From assembly GCA_913047695.1 (NCBI GenBank), contig CAJWUI010000003.1, positions 1 to 64,000 on the forward strand: a stretch of DNA of 64,000 nt, written 5' to 3'. Positions 54,445 to 63,925 of this stretch are shown here, piece after piece. Under the pieces are notes generated by a model. The model did not search any database, was not told the DNA's origin, and saw nothing but the letters and a program-made list of their open reading frames with translations. The translations under genes were made by a program, and so were the position numbers. Numbering within the stretch: position 1 is the stretch's first letter; every line of letters starts with the position of its first letter. This DNA is from an uncultured Bacteroidota bacterium. Its GTDB lineage: Bacteria; Bacteroidota; Bacteroidia; Flavobacteriales; Flavobacteriaceae.

Positions 54445-55428
54445 ATGAAAAAAAATGCAACTTTACTGATAACAGGAGGCACAGGATCCTTTGGTAATGC
54501 TGTTTTAGATAAGTTTCTTGACTCAGACATTTCAGAGATAAGGATATTGTCTAGAGATGAAAAAAAACAGCATGACATGCGTGTTGTTTATAATAATCCG
54601 AAAATAAAATTTTTAATTGGTGATGTAAGAGATAAGCAGAGCTTGGTGTCAGCAATAAAAGGTGTTGATTATATATTCCATGCTGCTGCTCTAAAACAAG
54701 TGCCCTCTTGCGAATTTTTTCCTTTAGAAGCTGTAAAGACTAACGTAATAGGTACAGACAATGTTCTTTCAGTAGCAATAGAAAATAATGTCAAGAAAAT
54801 AATATGTTTAAGTACTGATAAGGCTGTCTATCCAATAAATGCAATGGGAACTTCCAAGGCCATGATGGAAAAAGTATTTGTTGCTAAATCTCGGATTTCA
54901 GACTCTACTATAATTTGTGGAACTCGATATGGAAACGTAATGGCATCAAGAGGTTCTGTAATTCCTCATTTTTATGACCAAATTAAATCTGGAAAGGAAA
55001 TTACTGTTACCGATCCAAACATGACAAGGTTCATGATGACTCTTGATGATGCAGTAAAGCTTGTTATGTTCGCTTTTGAGAATGGAAATGCAGGAGACAT
55101 TTTCATTCAAAAATCACCATCAACAACAATTGGTGAATTAGCTTCAACGATGAAAAAAATATATAATTCATCGGTTAAGATTAGAAATATTGGTATACGG
55201 CATGCAGAAAAAATCCATGAAACTCTTCTCACTAGAGAAGAAAGATTAGTAGCTGAGGAGCTTGATCATTATTTTAGGGTGCCTTCTGATAATAGAGATC
55301 TGAACTATAATAAATTCTTCTTTGAGGGTAAACAATCAAAGGATTTAGTAGACTATAATTCCTTTAATACTAATAGACTGTCTGAAAAAGAGCTTACCAA
55401 TCTATTGGCAAGTATTGGATACAAATGA
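54445..55428 (+). CDS. fnlA: UDP-GlcNAc 4,6-dehydratase/5-epimerase (FnlA/CapE/WbjB), UDP-L-FucNAc pathway
   Basis: This 327-residue SDR enzyme has LLITGGTGSFGNAVLDKFL, ILSRDEKKQHDMRVVYNN, FHAAALKQVPSCEFFPLEAV and CLSTDKAVYPINAMGTSKAM with the Met variant typical of these dehydratases. It performs the first step from UDP-GlcNAc toward UDP-L-FucNAc. FnlB and the C2-epimerase follow with 4-base overlaps, giving the standard three-gene set. Confidence 0.93.
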   Translation: MKKNATLLITGGTGSFGNAVLDKFLDSDISEIRILSRDEKKQHDMRVVYNNPKIKFLIGDVRDKQSLVSAIKGVDYIFHAAALKQVPSCEFFPLEAVKTNVIGTDNVLSVAIENNVKKIICLSTDKAVYPINAMGTSKAMMEKVFVAKSRISDSTIICGTRYGNVMASRGSVIPHFYDQIKSGKEITVTDPNMTRFMMTLDDAVKLVMFAFENGNAGDIFIQKSPSTTIGELASTMKKIYNSSVKIRNIGIRHAEKIHETLLTREERLVAEELDHYFRVPSDNRDLNYNKFFFEGKQSKDLVDYNSFNTNRLSEKELTNLLASIGYK

Positions 55429-56291
55429 AAATACTTATAATTGGAGCTGACGGAATGATAGGCCATAAAATGGCTCAATCACTTAGCTATTTTGATCTTT
55501 ATTTAAATTCAAGATTTCATTCTGATTACCTTCAAGAATATTTTCCAAAGTCGACTCATTCTAATTTTGATTTCTTAAATCAGAAAGTAGAGGTCCTCCT
55601 TAATAAAATCATACCAGATTATATAATTAATGCAGTAGGTATAACTATTAGGAGAGGTGCTTCTGATAATAAAGAAACTAACTTTATAAATTCTCAATTG
55701 TCCCAAAAAATTGACTTTTGGTGTAAGGAAAACCAAAAAAAACAAATTTATTTTTCAACAGATTGCGTTTTTTCAGGGGATAAAGGGAATTATTACGACT
55801 ATGATTTACCTGATGCAAAAGATTATTACGGAATTTCTAAAGCTAAAGGAGAAATAAACTCTAATAACACACTAACTATAAGGTCTTCAATGATTGGAAG
55901 AGAAGTCTATAATAAGACTGAGCTTTTAGAATGGGTGATTTCAAATAAGAATAAAAAAATTAAAGGGTTCGATAATGCTATATATTCTGGGGTAACAACT
56001 TTTTGGATGTCATATGTTGTAAATGAAATTATAAGAAACTTCCCTGAATTATGCGGCTTATATAATATCTCCTCTCCACCTATTTCAAAGTATGATTTAA
56101 TAACTAAAATCAACACTTACTTTAAATTGTACATTGATATAGAAAGGGATTCCTCATATTACTCTAATAAAACCTTAAATTCGGATAGATTTTTTTCAGA
56201 AACAAATTTCAAAAAACCCAATTGGGATGAGATGCTCTCTGATTTATATTTAGATAGTGAGAAAAACAATAATTTATATAACCTAAAATGA
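55425..56291 (+). CDS. fnlB: NAD(P)-dependent reductase (FnlB/CapF/WbjC-like), UDP-L-FucNAc pathway
   Basis: This 288-residue RmlD-like SDR has ILIIGADGMIGHKMAQSL, PDYIINAVGITIRRG, YFSTDCVFSGDKGNYYDYDL and YYGISKAKGE (Tyr-x-x-x-Lys). It reduces the 4-keto intermediate made by FnlA. It lacks the C-terminal cupin found in longer CapF proteins (about 370 residues), so 3-epimerisation, if required, would have to be done by FnlA or another cupin. Confidence 0.87.
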   Translation: MKILIIGADGMIGHKMAQSLSYFDLYLNSRFHSDYLQEYFPKSTHSNFDFLNQKVEVLLNKIIPDYIINAVGITIRRGASDNKETNFINSQLSQKIDFWCKENQKKQIYFSTDCVFSGDKGNYYDYDLPDAKDYYGISKAKGEINSNNTLTIRSSMIGREVYNKTELLEWVISNKNKKIKGFDNAIYSGVTTFWMSYVVNEIIRNFPELCGLYNISSPPISKYDLITKINTYFKLYIDIERDSSYYSNKTLNSDRFFSETNFKKPNWDEMLSDLYLDSEKNNNLYNLK

Positions 56292-57430
56292 CTAAAGTAG
56301 TAACAATAGTTGGGACTCGACCAGAAATTATTAAACTCTCAAGAGTTATTCCAGAACTTGAAAAACATGTAAACCATGTGTTGGTTCACACAGGTCAAAA
56401 TTACGATTACGAATTAAATGAGATTTTTTTCAATGATCTAGGCATCAAAAAACCGGATTATTTTCTAAATGCTGTTGGTGGTTCAACTGCTCAGACCATT
56501 GGAAATATAATTTCAGAGTCTGATAAGGTTTTAGAAAAAGAAAAACCCGATGCAGTTCTAATTTACGGTGATACTAATTCCTGTCTTTCAGTTATCTCAG
56601 CCAAAAGAAGGCAAATACCAATTTTTCATATGGAAGCGGGGAACCGTTGTTTTGACCAAAGAGTTCCTGAGGAATTAAACAGAAAGATAGTAGACCACTT
56701 GAGTGACATAAATATGCCACTAACAGAACAGGCTCGTGATTACCTTATTGCTGAAGGGTTAAAACCTGAAAAAGTAATTAAAACTGGATCTTGCATGAAA
56801 GAAATACTACTCTACTACAAAGATAAAATCCAAAGTAGTGATGTTTTAAGTTTACTTAAAATTAAAAAAGGGGGCTATTTTATTGTGAGTTCTCACAGAG
56901 AGGAAAATGTAGATTACAAAGAAAATTTAATATCATTTATTGAGAGTTTAAATCATGTAGCAAAAACATACAAACTTCAGATTATTGTATCAACCCACCC
57001 AAGAACCAGACAAAGAATTGAAAAATTAAAAGAGATCAAAATTGATGACAAAATTGAGTTTTTAAAACCACTTGGTTTTTTTGACTATATAAAACTTCAG
57101 CAAAATTCAAAATGCGTTATTTCAGATAGTGGTACTATCTCAGAAGAGTCCTCAATTCTTGGATTTCCAGCAATTATGATCAGAGCTGCTCATGAGCGTC
57201 CAGAGGGAATGGATGAAGGGTCAGTGGTTATGTCGGGATTGGAGAAAAATAGAATTATTGAATCCTTAAACATGGTGACCAAACAGTTTGAATCGGGAAT
57301 TACTCCAAAGATTGTTAGCGATTATGATGTTGATAATGTGTCTTTGAAAGTTTCTAGAATCATATTAAGTTATATAGATTATATAAACAGTACTGTTTGG
57401 AAAAAAGATAGCTTCACTAGAATGGGATAA
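56288..57430 (+). CDS. wecB: UDP-N-acetylglucosamine 2-epimerase type enzyme (FnlC/WecB), UDP-L-FucNAc pathway
   Basis: This 380-residue non-hydrolysing epimerase has TIVGTRPEIIKLSRVIPEL, HTGQNYDYELNEIFF, YGDTNSCLSVISAKR, HMEAGNRCFDQRVPEELNR and SHREENVDY, plus SDSGTISEESSILGFPAI. In this context it acts as the last C2-epimerising step giving UDP-L-FucNAc (FnlC role). It overlaps fnlB by 4 bases. Confidence 0.93.
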   Translation: MTKVVTIVGTRPEIIKLSRVIPELEKHVNHVLVHTGQNYDYELNEIFFNDLGIKKPDYFLNAVGGSTAQTIGNIISESDKVLEKEKPDAVLIYGDTNSCLSVISAKRRQIPIFHMEAGNRCFDQRVPEELNRKIVDHLSDINMPLTEQARDYLIAEGLKPEKVIKTGSCMKEILLYYKDKIQSSDVLSLLKIKKGGYFIVSSHREENVDYKENLISFIESLNHVAKTYKLQIIVSTHPRTRQRIEKLKEIKIDDKIEFLKPLGFFDYIKLQQNSKCVISDSGTISEESSILGFPAIMIRAAHERPEGMDEGSVVMSGLEKNRIIESLNMVTKQFESGITPKIVSDYDVDNVSLKVSRIILSYIDYINSTVWKKDSFTRMG

Positions 57431-58627
57431 ATGAAAATTCTAGTCATATCACAATATTTCTATCCGGAGAACTTTAGAATTAATGACCTTGTTTTTTCTC
57501 TTAAAAAAAGGGGTCATAATATAGAGGTATTAACTGGTAAACCAAATTATCCAAAAGGAGATTATTTTAATGGCTATTCCTGGAATGAACCTAAAAAAGA
57601 AGAAATTCAAGGAATTACAATCCACAGGTCTAATTTAATTCTTAGAAAAAAAGGTGGTGGCTTTAGACTTTTTTTAAATTATTTCTCATTTGTATTTTTT
57701 GGGATTTTTAAAATCTTAAAACTTAAAGGTAATTTTGATAAAGTTTTTATTTATGCCCCCTCTCCAATTACAGTAGGTATTCTTGGGATTTTAGCTGCTA
57801 AAAAATTTAGATGTAAATCCTATCTATGGGTTCATGATTTATGGCCCGAATCTGTTCGAGTAGCTGGAGGTATTAATAGTAGAATTGTTTTGGGATTAGT
57901 CAATCAAATGACTAAATTGATTTATAGATTCACCGACCACCTCTTAGTTCAATCTCCAGAATTTAAGAACTATATTCAAGATCAAGGTGTATCGGAAAGC
58001 AAAATCACTTATTACCCTTACTATGCAGAAGATTTCTATAAAGTAGTTGATAAGGGTAAGAGCTACATAGCAAAATTTCCAAAGGGATTCAATATCCTTT
58101 TTGCTGGTAATATAGGTGTAGCTCAAAGTTTTGATACCATAATAAATGCTTTTGAAAATTTAAAGGAGCATGACATTAATTTAGTTGTTCTAGGAGAAGG
58201 AAGAGATAAATCAAGAATACAAGAACAAATCGAAGGAAAAGGACTTACTAAAAAATTTCACTTTTTAGGTTCATACCCACCAGAGGAAATGCCTTACTAT
58301 TTTTCTTGTGCTGATGGGCTTTTAATAACACTTAAAAAAGCAGATATCTTCTCTTACACCATTCCTGGAAAACTTCAATCTTATCTGGCTTGCGGCAAAC
58401 CAATTATAGGAGCCTTAGATGGAATTGGTAATAAGATTATTTCTGAATCTAATTCAGGATTTACCTGTGATGCTGAAAACCATAAGCTTTTGGCAGAAAA
58501 TATTCTTAAACTATATATTCTCTCAAAAGATCAAAAAGAAAAGTTATCAAATAACGCATTAGCTTATTTTAAAAACAATTTCAACAAGCACTATTTGATA
58601 GATAGGTTAGAACAGATTCTTTATTAA
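57431..58627 (+). CDS. wbuB: WbuB-type GT4 glycosyltransferase (L-fucosamine transferase)
   Basis: This 398-residue GT-B enzyme has the WbuB start LVISQYFYPENFRINDLVFS, LTGKPNYPKGDYFNGYSW, YLWVHDLWPESVRVAGG and the donor-site block ILFAGNIGVAQSFDTIINAF. WbuB transfers L-FucNAc from UDP-L-FucNAc in E. coli O26. Its ATG directly follows wecB, fitting the substrate made by the three genes before it. It ends the long plus-strand run before an inverted segment. Confidence 0.88.
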   Translation: MKILVISQYFYPENFRINDLVFSLKKRGHNIEVLTGKPNYPKGDYFNGYSWNEPKKEEIQGITIHRSNLILRKKGGGFRLFLNYFSFVFFGIFKILKLKGNFDKVFIYAPSPITVGILGILAAKKFRCKSYLWVHDLWPESVRVAGGINSRIVLGLVNQMTKLIYRFTDHLLVQSPEFKNYIQDQGVSESKITYYPYYAEDFYKVVDKGKSYIAKFPKGFNILFAGNIGVAQSFDTIINAFENLKEHDINLVVLGEGRDKSRIQEQIEGKGLTKKFHFLGSYPPEEMPYYFSCADGLLITLKKADIFSYTIPGKLQSYLACGKPIIGALDGIGNKIISESNSGFTCDAENHKLLAENILKLYILSKDQKEKLSNNALAYFKNNFNKHYLIDRLEQILY

Positions 58628-58641
58628 TAATTTGTTCTAAA

Positions 58642-58661
58642 TCCATTTACTTTTAAATGGA
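58642..58661. terminator. Inverted repeat between convergent genes, possible bidirectional terminator
   Basis: TCCATTTA (58642-58649) and TAAATGGA (58654-58661) form an 8-bp stem with the loop CTTT, 15 bases after the wbuB stop and before the stop of the convergent SGNH-like gene. No long T run follows, so termination strength is uncertain. Confidence 0.4.
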
Positions 58662-58717
58662 GTTAAGTTAAGGATATAGTTATTTATTAACCATAAAGAA
58701 AGTTTATCAGATATGAT

Positions 58718-59683
58718 TTAAAAACATATTTCACCTGACAAATATTTGGTAAAAACTTTTGCGCCTTCTGAATTTGTGTGTTGCATATCATAGAAATGGA
58801 TGTCCAGTAAATCAATATTCGGATCATTATAAAAATCTATTAAAACTATATTTTTAAGATCATTTGACTTGATATAATTCTTGGTCTTTCGAATAAAATT
58901 TTGATTTAATTTATCTATAAAAGTTCCTATTATAATTTTTTTCCAATATTTCGATGGAGGAGGAATTAAAATATATGTTTTCTTAAAATTATTTGAAAAA
59001 AAATAAATTGATTCAGTAAACTTTAACCATCTAATCCCCTCCATATGAATGTTAGAATATAAGGGATTCATGTTAATGTTTATTTCTTTTTTTTTATCTA
59101 AAAAGCCTTTTACTGGTCGAAACCCGTTTTCGTTATATGGGACTTTTGAGTAACTGTATTTCAAATACTCTTTAAGAAAATATTTAAGTTTCTCTTTAAC
59201 CAGAAATTTGTGAGATTCAATTGAAAAAATTAAATAATTTTTAAAACTAAATGAATTATATTTTTGGAACACATTTAAAGAGTTAAAACTTGAAAGAGAA
59301 TACCACGGATCAAAATAATTAATACTTTCATTGACTTGAAAAATAGAAGTTGATAATATTAAAATCTTGTTTGTAGTTGAAAAGTTAGTATTTTGAAAAA
59401 AATTTTTAAACCTAGTAATTTCGCAAGCACCACAAGCTAGGTTTTTTACACCAACCCCACCAAATTTATCATTTAATATTTCTGGAATAATTTGTCTTTC
59501 AGCTCTAGAATCACCTCCTATAAAAACCTTAATTGAATCGTCTGCATTAATATTTTTAAACTTATTTTTTATGTCAGAAAAATCTATTTTAGGATAGATC
59601 AATTCTACAATAAAAAAATTAGACAAAATTAAAATTCCCAAAAACAAAAAATATATTAATAATCTGTGTAAAAATTTTTTCAT
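58718..59683 (-). CDS. SGNH-like membrane-anchored protein, partner of the MBOAT acyltransferase
   Basis: This 321-residue protein has an N-terminal TM anchor (LLIYFLFLGILILSNFFIVEL) and a periplasmic domain with VFIGGDSRAERQI, the GDS block of SGNH-like hydrolases, and a possible C-terminal Asp-His pair in NIDLLDIHFYD. In AlgJ/AlgX-type systems such proteins hand acyl groups from the MBOAT protein to the polysaccharide. Its start overlaps the stop of the MBOAT gene. Acceptor unknown. Confidence 0.7.
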   Translation of the reverse strand: MKKFLHRLLIYFLFLGILILSNFFIVELIYPKIDFSDIKNKFKNINADDSIKVFIGGDSRAERQIIPEILNDKFGGVGVKNLACGACEITRFKNFFQNTNFSTTNKILILSTSIFQVNESINYFDPWYSLSSFNSLNVFQKYNSFSFKNYLIFSIESHKFLVKEKLKYFLKEYLKYSYSKVPYNENGFRPVKGFLDKKKEININMNPLYSNIHMEGIRWLKFTESIYFFSNNFKKTYILIPPPSKYWKKIIIGTFIDKLNQNFIRKTKNYIKSNDLKNIVLIDFYNDPNIDLLDIHFYDMQHTNSEGAKVFTKYLSGEICF

Positions 59684-61107
59684 TAAAATTGGAAATAAAT
59701 AAATTTAGATTTAGAAGTGTAAAACCAAAAAACAATTAAAAGAGTAAAGACTATATATAATGTATATTTATAAAAAAGCTTAAAACTAAATGGAAGCCTT
59801 TCATTAAATCTCATTTGAAATTCAAGAAAAATAAATGGGATTATATATATAATGCCTAATATAAATTTACTTGAAAAATTAAACTCAAAAAACATATTTT
59901 TTAGATATTCAAATGAATCTCCGATTGTTTGACTTCTAAAAAAAACCCATCCTATTGTAACTAAAAAAAGTGTAGTACAAACTTGAATAAATTCTTTTGG
60001 AGTTGGAAATAAAGCATTCTCTCCAATTACAGAATTTACAAACTTTCTGTTGGTTTTAAAAATAAATGAGGGTATAAATAAAATTGAGTGAAATAATCCC
60101 CAAAAAATAAAAGTCAAATTGGAACCATGCCAAAAACCACTTACAAGGAAAATAATTAAGATATTTCTTAATGATCTCCATTTACCTTTTTTTGACCCAC
60201 CTAAAGGAATATACAGATAATCTCTAAACCAAGTTGAGAGTGAAATGTGCCATCTTCTCCAAAATTCCCCAATATTTCTGGAAAAGTAAGGGAATTTGAA
60301 GTTTGACATTATTTCAAAACCAAATAGTTTAGATGTCCCAATTGCAATATCAGAATAACCACTGAAATCACAATAGATTTGAAATGCAAAGTAAATTGCT
60401 CCTAACCAAAGAGTTCCTCCACTAAAATCTTGATAATTACTAAATATATCATTTACCATTGGAGCTAGAGAGTCAGCTATTACCACCTTTTTAAACATCC
60501 CCCAAAGGATTAATCTTAAGCCTTGAACTCCTTGTTCATATTGAAATTTTCTTTTCTTTAATATCTGTGGGAGTAAGTTTGTAGCTCTTTCAATTGGACC
60601 AGCAACTAACTGAGGAAAAAAGGAAACAAAAGAAGCAAATGAAATGAAATCTATAGTTGGGTTTAATTTCTTTCTATAAATATCTATTGAATAAGACATC
60701 GTTTGAAAAGTATAGAATGATATTCCTACCGGTAGAATAATATTCAAAGTCCACACACTCTTAATTTCATAGCCCATTGAACTGAACAAATCAATCCAAG
60801 AATCAACAAAGAAATTGTAATATTTGAAAAATCCTAAAACACTCAGATTAAATAAAACTGAACACCAAAGAAGTAACTTTTGTTTTTTCTCTGAATCTTG
60901 TTTAGGGATGTTCAAACCAACAAAATAATCAACAATTGTAGACAGAAAGATGAGAGATAGAAATCTATAATCCCACCAACCATAAAAAACATAAGAACTA
61001 AATAGAATTAAAAAATTCTGATATTTTAAATCTTTTTCGAAAACAAACCAGTATAATGCAAATACTAAGGGTAGAAAGAATAAAAATTCACCTGAGTTAA
61101 ATAACAT
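59683..61107 (-). CDS. MBOAT family O-acyltransferase (AlgI-like)
   Basis: This 474-residue polytopic protein has AlgI family motifs: FNSGEFLFFLPLVFALYW, FVSFFPQLVAGPIERA, NIGEFWRRWHISLSTWFRDY, LYIPLGGSKKG, and the catalytic His327 in VSGFWHGSNLTF. It moves acyl (commonly acetyl) groups across the inner membrane for O-acylation of extracellular glycans. It is transcribed against the rest of the locus, together with the SGNH-like gene. Confidence 0.93.
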   Translation of the reverse strand: MLFNSGEFLFFLPLVFALYWFVFEKDLKYQNFLILFSSYVFYGWWDYRFLSLIFLSTIVDYFVGLNIPKQDSEKKQKLLLWCSVLFNLSVLGFFKYYNFFVDSWIDLFSSMGYEIKSVWTLNIILPVGISFYTFQTMSYSIDIYRKKLNPTIDFISFASFVSFFPQLVAGPIERATNLLPQILKKRKFQYEQGVQGLRLILWGMFKKVVIADSLAPMVNDIFSNYQDFSGGTLWLGAIYFAFQIYCDFSGYSDIAIGTSKLFGFEIMSNFKFPYFSRNIGEFWRRWHISLSTWFRDYLYIPLGGSKKGKWRSLRNILIIFLVSGFWHGSNLTFIFWGLFHSILFIPSFIFKTNRKFVNSVIGENALFPTPKEFIQVCTTLFLVTIGWVFFRSQTIGDSFEYLKNMFFEFNFSSKFILGIIYIIPFIFLEFQMRFNERLPFSFKLFYKYTLYIVFTLLIVFWFYTSKSKFIYFQF

Positions 61108-61624
61108 TAGAGAAATTAATTATACAATAATACATTATTAAGAAAACTTGTTAAAAATTTAATATAGTTTATTTTTAGACTATTATACCAAATTGACTTT
61201 ACAACGAATAAAACTATCAAACATATAATTCATGATCTGTTGGCAAAGATTATTCTAAAGTCATGTAAGCTTTCAAAAACAGAAATACTCGGGTATTCTA
61301 AATAATACCCTAACCTTCATAAAAGTGATTTTAATAATTAGAATCTCTTAGATAGTACAGATGAGATATTATAGAACTAAATCGATTGTTTCGATTATTA
61401 ATTTAAATTGTTCATGACATAATCTAAATTTCTAACCTGCTAGATTTAAGAATTAAAAAATAATCTCTTACAATATTTATGCTCACACAATTTATTTCAG
61501 AAGACATAGTGAAAAAACTTTGAAAAAGTATTATGAGAATTTTATTTAAAAAAAAAATTAGACCATCTTTTTGAAGATTAATAAATTTTTAAATTCTCCA
61601 TATATTTACTAAAAAGCCAAACTT
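61108..61624. other. 517-base non-coding gap upstream of rfbA
   Basis: No gene is seen on either strand. The gap must hold divergent promoters for the MBOAT pair and the rfb genes. It contains a perfect inverted repeat GGGTATT-CTAAAT-AATACCC at 61291-61310, and an ATCGA-TTGTT-TCGAT repeat near 61383-61397. It is the longest empty stretch in a very compact window. Confidence 0.5.
61291..61310. repeat. Inverted repeat GGGTATT-N6-AATACCC
   Basis: A 7-bp perfect stem with a six-base loop lies in the middle of the 517-base gap. No T tract follows on either strand, so it looks more like a binding site or RNA structure than a terminator. Role unknown. Confidence 0.35.
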
Positions 61625-62500
61625 ATGAAAGCCATCCTTTTGGCAGGTGGAAAAGGATCACGATTATATCCAGTAACTTTAGGTGTATCAAAGCAATTAT
61701 TGCCTGTTTACGATAAGCCCATGATATATTATCCTCTATCAGTATTAATTATGGCAAAAATTAAAGAAATCCTTTTGATAAGTACAAAAGAGGATATAAA
61801 CTCTTATAAAAGATTATTAAGTGATGGAACTCAATTTGGTATTAGTATTGAATATAAAGTCCAAAACAAACCAAACGGTTTGGCTGAGGCATTCATATTA
61901 GGAGAAGAATTCATTGGTAAAGATCCAGTATGCTTGATTCTGGGGGATAATATATTCTACGGGTTAGATTTTACTGAAAAATTAGAAATGGTTGTCAAAA
62001 GAACATTATCTGTAGGCAAAGGAACAATTTTTAGTTATCCCGTAAATGAGCCAAATCGATATGGAGTAATTGAATATGATAAAAATGGGGATGTTGTTTC
62101 AATAGTTGAAAAACCTAGACATCCAAAAAGTAACAATGTTGTGGTAGGTCTTTATTTTTATCCAAACATTGTTGTTAAAATTGCAAAAAAAATCAGACCA
62201 TCTAAGCGAGGTGAATTAGAAATTACATCAATTAATGAGTATTTTTTAAAAGAGCGAAAGCTAAAAGTAGAAGCTTTACCCCAGGAATTTATTTGGCTTG
62301 ATACAGGGACCCTTAAATCATTAATAGCCGCAGGGCAATTTATTGAGACTATTGAAAAGCGGAAAGGAATAAAAGTTGGTTGTTTAGAGGAATTAGCTTA
62401 CCAAAAAGGCTTTATAAACAAAAAACAATTAATTCAAAGTATATCAAAAATGTCAGAGACTTCATATGGTAATTATTTAAAAAATAAGTACATCAAATGA
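61625..62500 (+). CDS. rfbA: Glucose-1-phosphate thymidylyltransferase
   Basis: This 291-residue enzyme makes dTDP-glucose. Family signatures are ILLAGGKGSRLYPVTLGVSK, LLPVYDKPMIYYPLSVLI, the LILGDNIFYG nucleotide-binding block, GVIEYDKNGDVVSIVEKP and FIWLDTGTLKSLIAAGQF. It is the first gene of the rfbACDB set for dTDP-L-rhamnose and overlaps rfbC by 4 bases. Confidence 0.96.
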   Translation: MKAILLAGGKGSRLYPVTLGVSKQLLPVYDKPMIYYPLSVLIMAKIKEILLISTKEDINSYKRLLSDGTQFGISIEYKVQNKPNGLAEAFILGEEFIGKDPVCLILGDNIFYGLDFTEKLEMVVKRTLSVGKGTIFSYPVNEPNRYGVIEYDKNGDVVSIVEKPRHPKSNNVVVGLYFYPNIVVKIAKKIRPSKRGELEITSINEYFLKERKLKVEALPQEFIWLDTGTLKSLIAAGQFIETIEKRKGIKVGCLEELAYQKGFINKKQLIQSISKMSETSYGNYLKNKYIK

Positions 62501-63069
62501 AAGTAATTAAAACAATTTTTAATGATGTTTTTGTTATAAAATCTGAAAGACATAATGATGAGAGAGGTTTTTTTTCTGAAAGTTTCGTCAGTAAAAACTT
62601 TATTGAGCTTGTGAAAAAGAATATTGTCTTTTGTCAAGATAACTTTTCTTATTCAAAAAAAAATGTCATAAGAGGCTTACATTATCAACTTCCACCTTAC
62701 TCGCAATCAAAATTAGTTAGCGTTTTAAAAGGCAAAGTACTGGATGTAGTTGTTGATATCAGGAAAGGGTCACCTACATTTGGACACCATTTTAGTTTTG
62801 AATTAAGTTCTGAGAATTTGATTCAACTTTTTATACCCAAAGGCTTTGCACATGGATATATTACTCTTAGTGAAAGTTCTATTTTTCATTATAAAGTTGA
62901 CCAGTATTATTATCCAAAAAATGAGATAAGTATTAATCCAAGTGATCCTGATCTCCATATCGACTGGAAAATTCCAAAAGGCGAATGGATACTATCTAAA
63001 AAAGATAAACAAAATTCATTATTCTCTGAGGCCAAAGTTTTTAATTATAAAGAAGACTTATATGGCTAA
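62497..63069 (+). CDS. rfbC: dTDP-4-dehydrorhamnose 3,5-epimerase
   Basis: This 190-residue cupin epimerase has DERGFFSESF, CQDNFSYSKKNVIRGLHYQL with the catalytic His, VLDVVVDIRKGSPTFG and IPKGFAHGYITLSES. It inverts C3 and C5 of dTDP-4-keto-6-deoxyglucose. It overlaps rfbD by 8 bases. Confidence 0.95.
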   Translation: MKVIKTIFNDVFVIKSERHNDERGFFSESFVSKNFIELVKKNIVFCQDNFSYSKKNVIRGLHYQLPPYSQSKLVSVLKGKVLDVVVDIRKGSPTFGHHFSFELSSENLIQLFIPKGFAHGYITLSESSIFHYKVDQYYYPKNEISINPSDPDLHIDWKIPKGEWILSKKDKQNSLFSEAKVFNYKEDLYG

Positions 63070-63925
63070 ATATTTAATTACCGGTGCGGATGGACAATTA
63101 GGCCAATGTTTTCAAGCAATTGCGCATGAGTTTTCATCTGATGAATTGATTTTTGTAAATCAAGATAAGGTTGATATAACATCTACAGAAAGTTTAAAAA
63201 ATTTTTATTCTAATAATCCCTTTGAAGGAATTATAAATTGCGCTGCTTACACCTTTGTAGAAAAAGCTGAAAAAGAAGAACAAAAAGCGAATCATATTAA
63301 TGCATTCGGCGTTAAAAACTTAGGTGCTTTTGCAAAAGATAATTCACTTTTTGTAGTACATTTTTCAACAGATCATGTATTTGATGGCAATAATTCAAGA
63401 CCATATAATGAAGAGGACAGAAAAAATCCAATTAACAAATACGGAAAATCTAAACATAAAGGAGAGGAGTTGCTAAAAAAAATAAAATGTACTCATACTA
63501 CTTTTCGAATTTCATGGTTGTTTAGCCCTTTTGGTAATAATTTTGTAAAAACTATCTATAAGTTGACTGAGACTGAAAAACAAATAAAAGTTGTTAATGA
63601 TCAATGGGGAAGACCAACATACGGTATAGATTTAGCCCGAGTAGTATTGCAAAATATATCTAAATCTATTTTTTTTAATTATGATAGCTATAATTATGGA
63701 CAATTAGGTGTAACTACTTGGTCTGAATTTGCCAGTAAAATCCTAAAACATAAAAATAATTCCTTGAACATTATACCATGTTTATCTTCAGAGTATTCTT
63801 CTAAGGTGAAAAGACCTAGGTATGCTGTTCTTGACACAACTAGAATTGAAAGTCATTTTTCACTAAAAATTTTAAACTGGGAATTAGCTCTTAAAGATTG
63901 TATGAACAGAATTCAAAGATCATGA
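63062..63925 (+). CDS. rfbD: dTDP-4-dehydrorhamnose reductase
   Basis: This SDR reductase gives dTDP-L-rhamnose. It has YLITGADGQLGQCFQAI, GIINCAAYTFVEKAE, HFSTDHVFDGNNSRPYNEED, NKYGKSKHKGE (Tyr-x-x-x-Lys) and FRISWLFSPFGNNFVKT. The frame is open from 62942, but ATG 63062 (MAKYLITG) is the family start, giving 287 residues. It overlaps rfbB by 4 bases. Confidence 0.95.
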   Translation: MAKYLITGADGQLGQCFQAIAHEFSSDELIFVNQDKVDITSTESLKNFYSNNPFEGIINCAAYTFVEKAEKEEQKANHINAFGVKNLGAFAKDNSLFVVHFSTDHVFDGNNSRPYNEEDRKNPINKYGKSKHKGEELLKKIKCTHTTFRISWLFSPFGNNFVKTIYKLTETEKQIKVVNDQWGRPTYGIDLARVVLQNISKSIFFNYDSYNYGQLGVTTWSEFASKILKHKNNSLNIIPCLSSEYSSKVKRPRYAVLDTTRIESHFSLKILNWELALKDCMNRIQRS

